DNA from: DASPKW01 sp038244055
Lineage (GTDB): Bacteria > Planctomycetota > Phycisphaerae > Tepidisphaerales > Tepidisphaeraceae
Length of the DNA stretch: 14,665 bases
Assembly: GCA_038244055.1 (NCBI GenBank)
Contig: JBBRTW010000147.1
Location: forward strand, 1-14,665
Reading direction: 5' to 3'
The position numbers were made by a program, and so were the translations under genes. Under the pieces are notes generated by a model. It searched no databases. It had not been told where the DNA came from and saw nothing but the letters and a program-made list of their open reading frames with translations. This document shows positions 13,174 through 14,665 of the stretch, one piece after another; position 1 is the first letter of the stretch; each line of letters begins with the position of its first letter.

Positions 13174-14665
13174 ATGCCATCAAAAAACGCCAACCTCACC
13201 TCCCCCCATCCCGCGTCGCCGGTCTCGGCGCTTGCCGGCGATCTCGCCGTGCCGACGACGATGTTGGATAGCCTCGCCGCGCGGCTTCGTCCGGCCGGGC
13301 TCTTTCTGGCTCTGCTCCGGCCCGACGGCACGGTGGCCTACCACGATCCCAGCGCGGCTCAATTCTTCCAGCGTTATGTCCGCCCGCAACTGGAAACGCC
13401 CGACCCCGCCGACTGCGCCTTCGCCGACCGCATCCGCCTGACCACGCCCGCGTCCGGAGTCTGCTCGTGGAAGCTGCTCGCCGGCATTGAGATTGCCGCC
13501 TTTCCCCATGTTGAAAAGCGCAATCTGGCCGGGATCTTCCTGTTGGCCGCCAAATCGCCGGGCTTCAAAATCGGCGAAGAGGTTCACCGCATCTGCTCGC
13601 GCCTGCAACTCGACGCAACCTTGCTCAATCGGCAGGCCGACGATCTGGTCGCCTGCGATGAAGCCGCTCTCCAGGGCCACGCCCGCATGCTTCAGTCCAT
13701 GATCCGCGATCAATCGCGCATCCTCGGCCTGGAATCCGAGCTCACCAGCCTGTCCGGCCAGCTCTCCAACACCTACGAGGAATTGAGCCTCATCTATCAG
13801 ATTTCCAGCGGCATGAAAATCAACCGCCGCGCTTCGGAGTTCTTCAAGCAGACCTGCGTCGATGTCATGGAATGCCTCGGCGTACGCGCGATGGGCGTCG
13901 CCCTCTGCGGCGACAAAGCCAATCTCCTCGAGCCCGCTCTGTACGGCAATATCGCCCTGCCCTCGGTTCGCCTGCGCCAGCTCTCGACGGACCTGGTTCG
14001 AACGCTCCGCGAGCGCAACGGCGCATTCCTCTGCAACGATCTCTCCCGCGATAAGACTTTCCGTTGGCTGGCCGATGATGCCCGGACGCTGATCGCCGTT
14101 CCCCTGCAGCGCCAGGATGAAGTCCTCGGCTGCATGTTCGGCCTCGACAAGACCGCCGGCGATTTCGATTCGGTCGATGCCAAGCTCCTCAACTCCATCG
14201 CCAATGAATCGGCCATCTATCTCGAAAATGCCAAGCTGTTCGATGATGTTCACGGCCTGATGATGGGCCTCTTGCACGCCCTGACTTCCGCCGTCGACGC
14301 CAAAGACGCCTATACCTGCGGCCATTCCGAGCGGGTTGCGCTGCTCTCGCGCCGACTGGCCCGCGAAATGCGACTCCCCGAGCCGCAGGTCGAGCGCATC
14401 TATATGGCCGGCCTGCTCCACGACGTCGGCAAGATCGGCGTCCCCGAGGCCGTATTGCAGAAAACCGGCCGCCTCACCGTGGAGGAATTCGATCAGATGA
14501 AGCGCCACCCCGGCATCGGCGCTCGCATTCTCGCGGATATCAAGCAGGTCGAAGACATCATTCCCGGCGTGCTCCATCACCACGAGCGCTATGATGGCAA
14601 AGGCTACCCGGCCGGACTGGCGGGCCAGGCGATTCCCCTCATGGGCCGGATCATCTGCCTGGCCG
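13174..14665 (+). CDS. GAF and HD-GYP domain protein, probable cyclic-di-GMP phosphodiesterase (cut by window end)
   Basis: An open frame of 497 codons that runs off the window. The first 130 residues form an alpha/beta region I do not recognise (ALLRPDGTVAYHD, then GIFLLAAKS), possibly a degenerate sensor domain. A helical linker with coiled-coil pattern (about 160-205) leads to a GAF domain (about 207-358; LIAVPLQRQDEVLGCMFGLD). The HD-GYP domain starts near 362: GHSERVALLSRRLA, LLHDVGKIGVP with the metal-binding His416-Asp417, RHPGIGA (His445), and HHHERYDGKGYP (468-479) containing the GYP signature. The remaining roughly 60-70 residues of the domain are missing. HD-GYP proteins usually hydrolyse cyclic-di-GMP via a metal centre, and all visible metal ligands are intact. 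The start is the first ATG after an in-frame stop (13156-13158); only a weak AGG precedes it. It sits 59 bases after the receiver gene. Confidence 0.88.
   Translation, partial: MPSKNANLTSPHPASPVSALAGDLAVPTTMLDSLAARLRPAGLFLALLRPDGTVAYHDPSAAQFFQRYVRPQLETPDPADCAFADRIRLTTPASGVCSWKLLAGIEIAAFPHVEKRNLAGIFLLAAKSPGFKIGEEVHRICSRLQLDATLLNRQADDLVACDEAALQGHARMLQSMIRDQSRILGLESELTSLSGQLSNTYEELSLIYQISSGMKINRRASEFFKQTCVDVMECLGVRAMGVALCGDKANLLEPALYGNIALPSVRLRQLSTDLVRTLRERNGAFLCNDLSRDKTFRWLADDARTLIAVPLQRQDEVLGCMFGLDKTAGDFDSVDAKLLNSIANESAIYLENAKLFDDVHGLMMGLLHALTSAVDAKDAYTCGHSERVALLSRRLAREMRLPEPQVERIYMAGLLHDVGKIGVPEAVLQKTGRLTVEEFDQMKRHPGIGARILADIKQVEDIIPGVLHHHERYDGKGYPAGLAGQAIPLMGRIICLA

Noticed and set aside
13180..14583. 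467-codon open frame on the minus strand
   Set aside because: It lies wholly opposite the GAF/HD-GYP gene, whose motifs are unmistakable. High G+C third positions generate long antisense frames; the antisense protein has no recognisable domain.
1..14665. CRISPR arrays, tRNA/rRNA genes, insertion sequences, att sites
   Set aside because: I saw no regular repeat-spacer pattern, no transposase or integrase motif, no terminal inverted repeats with target duplications and no tRNA-like cloverleaf.

Overview
The window reads as one face of a bacterial chromosome. It has high G+C, all genes are on the + strand, and many are separated by a few bases or overlap. The content is an envelope-spanning type IV filament machine (type IV pilus / type II secretion superfamily) followed by a signalling cluster. 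The pseudopilin style, the PilN N-terminus, the long secretin with a disordered tail, the weak Shine-Dalgarno use in the signalling genes and the high G+C together suggest Planctomycetota, perhaps a Phycisphaerae-type lineage. That assignment is my inference from resemblance, not from a marker gene; no rRNA or tRNA is visible.

Layout. Bases 1-180 carry no gene but hold a strong 19-bp interrupted hairpin (37-84). Then come five type IV pilin-class genes: a GspG-like major pseudopilin (181-738), GspI/PilV-like (713-1273), GspJ/PilW-like (1281-1955), a large PilX/GspK-like protein (1960-3126) and GspH/FimT-like (3483-4061). A small secreted protein of unknown function (3164-3418) lies between the last two. 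Next is the alignment complex: PilM (4149-5465), PilN (5458-6063), PilO (6071-6625) and a GspC/PilP-like clamp protein (6625-7242), tightly spaced with two overlaps. A structured leader (7243-7421) with two clean hairpins precedes the secretin gene (7422-9779), whose product has about 260 residues beyond the secretin barrel. A ten-repeat TPR lipoprotein (9901-11103) follows, flanked by hairpins.

From 11200 onward the theme is signalling: a membrane histidine kinase with a PAS-like domain (11200-12690), a single-domain receiver (12725-13114), and a GAF plus HD-GYP protein that runs off the right edge (13174-14665). The 60 bases before the kinase are degenerate 7- and 8-base tandem repeats with no ribosome binding site.

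How it fits together (inference): the pseudopilins build a periplasmic filament or short pseudopilus. PilM/N/O/P couple it across the inner membrane and periplasm to the outer-membrane secretin, and the TPR lipoprotein may act as pilotin or secretin partner. The kinase/receiver pair and the HD-GYP protein (probable cyclic-di-GMP hydrolase) are good candidates to control the machine. The motor ATPase, platform protein and prepilin peptidase are not in this window, so whether it makes a pilus, secretes protein or takes up macromolecules cannot be decided here.
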